Part shown: positions 62,961 to 64,000 of the stretch, piece after piece | Position numbering within the stretch: position 1 is the first letter of the stretch | How the letters are laid out: each line of letters opens with the position of its first letter | NCBI GenBank assembly: GCA_910577175.1 | Contig: CAJTLU010000011.1 | Span: 1-64,000 of the forward strand | Source of the DNA: an uncultured Lachnospiraceae bacterium | GTDB taxonomy: Bacteria; Bacillota; Clostridia; Lachnospirales; Lachnospiraceae | Length of the DNA: 64,000 bases | Direction of reading: 5' to 3' | Program-made: the position numbers and the translations under genes | The notes under the pieces: generated by a model | The model's input: the letters and a program-made list of their open reading frames with translations, nothing else | The model's database searches: none | What the model was told of the DNA's origin: nothing

Positions 62961-62964
62961 GCCT

Positions 62965-63786
62965 TTACTTCCACACTATCTCACCCAGATGTTTTCCGAA
63001 TGCTTCCAGATGTGCCTCATCGATGGCTCCTGCATGAATATCTGCATAAAATCCATTACTTCGAATCCATGCAATGAGTTTTTCGTTTGAATACATTACT
63101 GCAATTCCATACACAGCGAACTCTGACAGAAGGTGATATTTCTCATCACAATACTTCTCTAATTCTCTCTCAATATTAAGCGTTGTCACAAACTTGCCTT
63201 TACATCTTCCCTTTTTATAAACAGGTTTACCCTCCAGTGCAATCATAAGCATTCTAGCCACACAAAACTGATAACAGCAAAAACCGCTTCTCTCTATATT
63301 CCATTCCTTCTTGTAGTATTGCGCAAGCCGCCCGCTTGCTATATCATAACCAGCAATTGGTATCCGCTTTTTCTTAAAGAAAACAATAATCTCTTGTTCC
63401 ACATAAATCTCATCAAGCGGCAAAAAATGCTCTGCACTTTCAAAGTATTCCTTCTGATTGTAAATAGCTGTATAAATCAGCTTTAATTCTTTAGGTAAAG
63501 GAAGATTGAGCCGTTCTTCAACTGAAGTAAAGTCAATTTCCATGTCTATGTTAAGATTCATAAACAACCCCATTTTTAGGAGCATCGCCTGTAAATCCGC
63601 ATACTCTGGTTCAAGCAGGCTGTGATTATCCCATAACCGAACTGCCCAGTCATCTTCACATACAGGGTGCTCCGATTGAATATATTCCGGTTTGATTATT
63701 GAAATACTTCCCTGTCCAGAAACTTGCTTCTCATCATAATAACCATAATAAATTTTATTTCTATAAAAGTAAAATCCTTCTTTCAT
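62965..63786 (-). CDS. SUKH (SMI1/KNR4)-like protein
   Basis: 273 aa, soluble. The middle has the SUKH pattern: EERLNLPLPKELKLIYTAIYNQ, FLPLDEIYVEQEIIVFFKK and PIAGYDI, which corresponds to the compact fold of many immunity proteins in polymorphic toxin systems. The N-terminal about 90 residues and the C-terminal region (VYGIAVMYSNEKLIAWIRSNGFYADIH) are not assigned. No toxin gene is seen next to it within the window. AT-rich; probably acquired. Confidence 0.65.
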   Translation of the reverse strand: MKEGFYFYRNKIYYGYYDEKQVSGQGSISIIKPEYIQSEHPVCEDDWAVRLWDNHSLLEPEYADLQAMLLKMGLFMNLNIDMEIDFTSVEERLNLPLPKELKLIYTAIYNQKEYFESAEHFLPLDEIYVEQEIIVFFKKKRIPIAGYDIASGRLAQYYKKEWNIERSGFCCYQFCVARMLMIALEGKPVYKKGRCKGKFVTTLNIERELEKYCDEKYHLLSEFAVYGIAVMYSNEKLIAWIRSNGFYADIHAGAIDEAHLEAFGKHLGEIVWK

Positions 63787-63807
63787 CCTATTTCACCATC
63801 TCTTGTC

Positions 63808-64000
63808 CTACAAAATGTAAATGATTACGTCCTCTATTCTTTCCCTGCACAACTTGACCTCATTCAGCCAGAGCCATTTACAGCTCAACACCAAAGACGC
63901 TTTGTCCGGGTCGATGTCTTTGAAGGCGTCTGCTTCATAGCTGCCCGGCGAGACCCGGAAAGGCTTGTCTAATCCGCAAGCTGCTCCGGCGTCAAACCAC
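63808..64000 (-). other. unresolved right-edge sequence, possibly the 3' end of a gene
   Basis: Two minus-strand frames are open to the edge. One ends ...LTPEQLAD at TAG 63971-63969, like a normal protein tail. The other runs to TAG at 63810-63808 and includes DIDPDKASLVLSCKWLWLNE. Third-codon positions are GC-rich, unlike the SUKH-like gene. I cannot choose without the next bases. Confidence 0.3.

Overview
This 64 kb window is chromosomal DNA from a low-to-medium GC Firmicute. It most likely comes from a Lachnospiraceae (Clostridium cluster XIVa-type) gut anaerobe. The evidence is the partial 16S rRNA, strong AGGAGG ribosome-binding sites, sigma-A promoters, a large Gram-positive SRP RNA, a T-box leader, a sporulation protease-like YyaC, and plant-polysaccharide genes. 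I could not search databases, so genus and species are open.

Layout, left to right. Positions 1-1084 hold the 5' part of a 16S rRNA gene (minus strand) with a consensus promoter, then a 120-bp palindromic MITE-like element. Positions 1.7-9.2 kb hold an ART-like hypothetical gene, a KDPG aldolase fused to a glyoxalase-like domain, CvpA, a DUF5711-like protein, a beta-helix carbohydrate-binding lipoprotein and an MPN-like/LysM membrane protein. Positions 9.5-14.5 kb hold yyaC and the recombination/replication cluster dnaX-ybaB-recR with a GH43 gene in front. Positions 14.9-30.8 kb hold phospholipid genes, two chemoreceptors, the SRP RNA, an XRE-REC regulator, a TetR/CPBP/HExxH divergent locus, murG, mtnN and copper export. 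Positions 31.0-33.5 kb hold murA, aroK and a lone Ig-like domain protein.

Positions 33.4-44.5 kb are the most interesting part. Five tightly packed minus-strand genes encode a protein with a degenerate cyclic-nucleotide-binding domain (759 aa), a MukF/JetA-like helical protein (516 aa), a MukE/JetB-like protein (244 aa), a very large SMC-like ATPase (1465 aa) and a TPR/Glu-rich-repeat/P-loop protein (688 aa). This is a MukBEF/Wadjet-like loop-extrusion module without a recognisable JetD (TOPRIM) nuclease and with two unusual partners.

Positions 44.6-53.3 kb hold tadA, a GNAT protein, an LTA-synthase-like sulfatase, lipoproteins, a GH10-CBM9 xylanase and an FMN riboswitch in front of a RibU-like ECF transporter. 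Positions 53.3-61.5 kb hold rsmA-tatD-ydcF-metG and the methionine transporter metQ-metN-metI under a T-box leader with an ATG specifier. Positions 61.5-64 kb are an AT-rich accessory edge with a nucleotidyltransferase-like protein, a GNAT protein, a SUKH-like protein and gene remnants.

Across several intergenic regions a 14-bp motif (consensus TGYGGAAACTCAAG) recurs. In most copies it lies 29-36 bp upstream of a -10 box and points at the downstream gene, which suggests an uncharacterised activator site shared by both chemoreceptor genes, mtnN and others.
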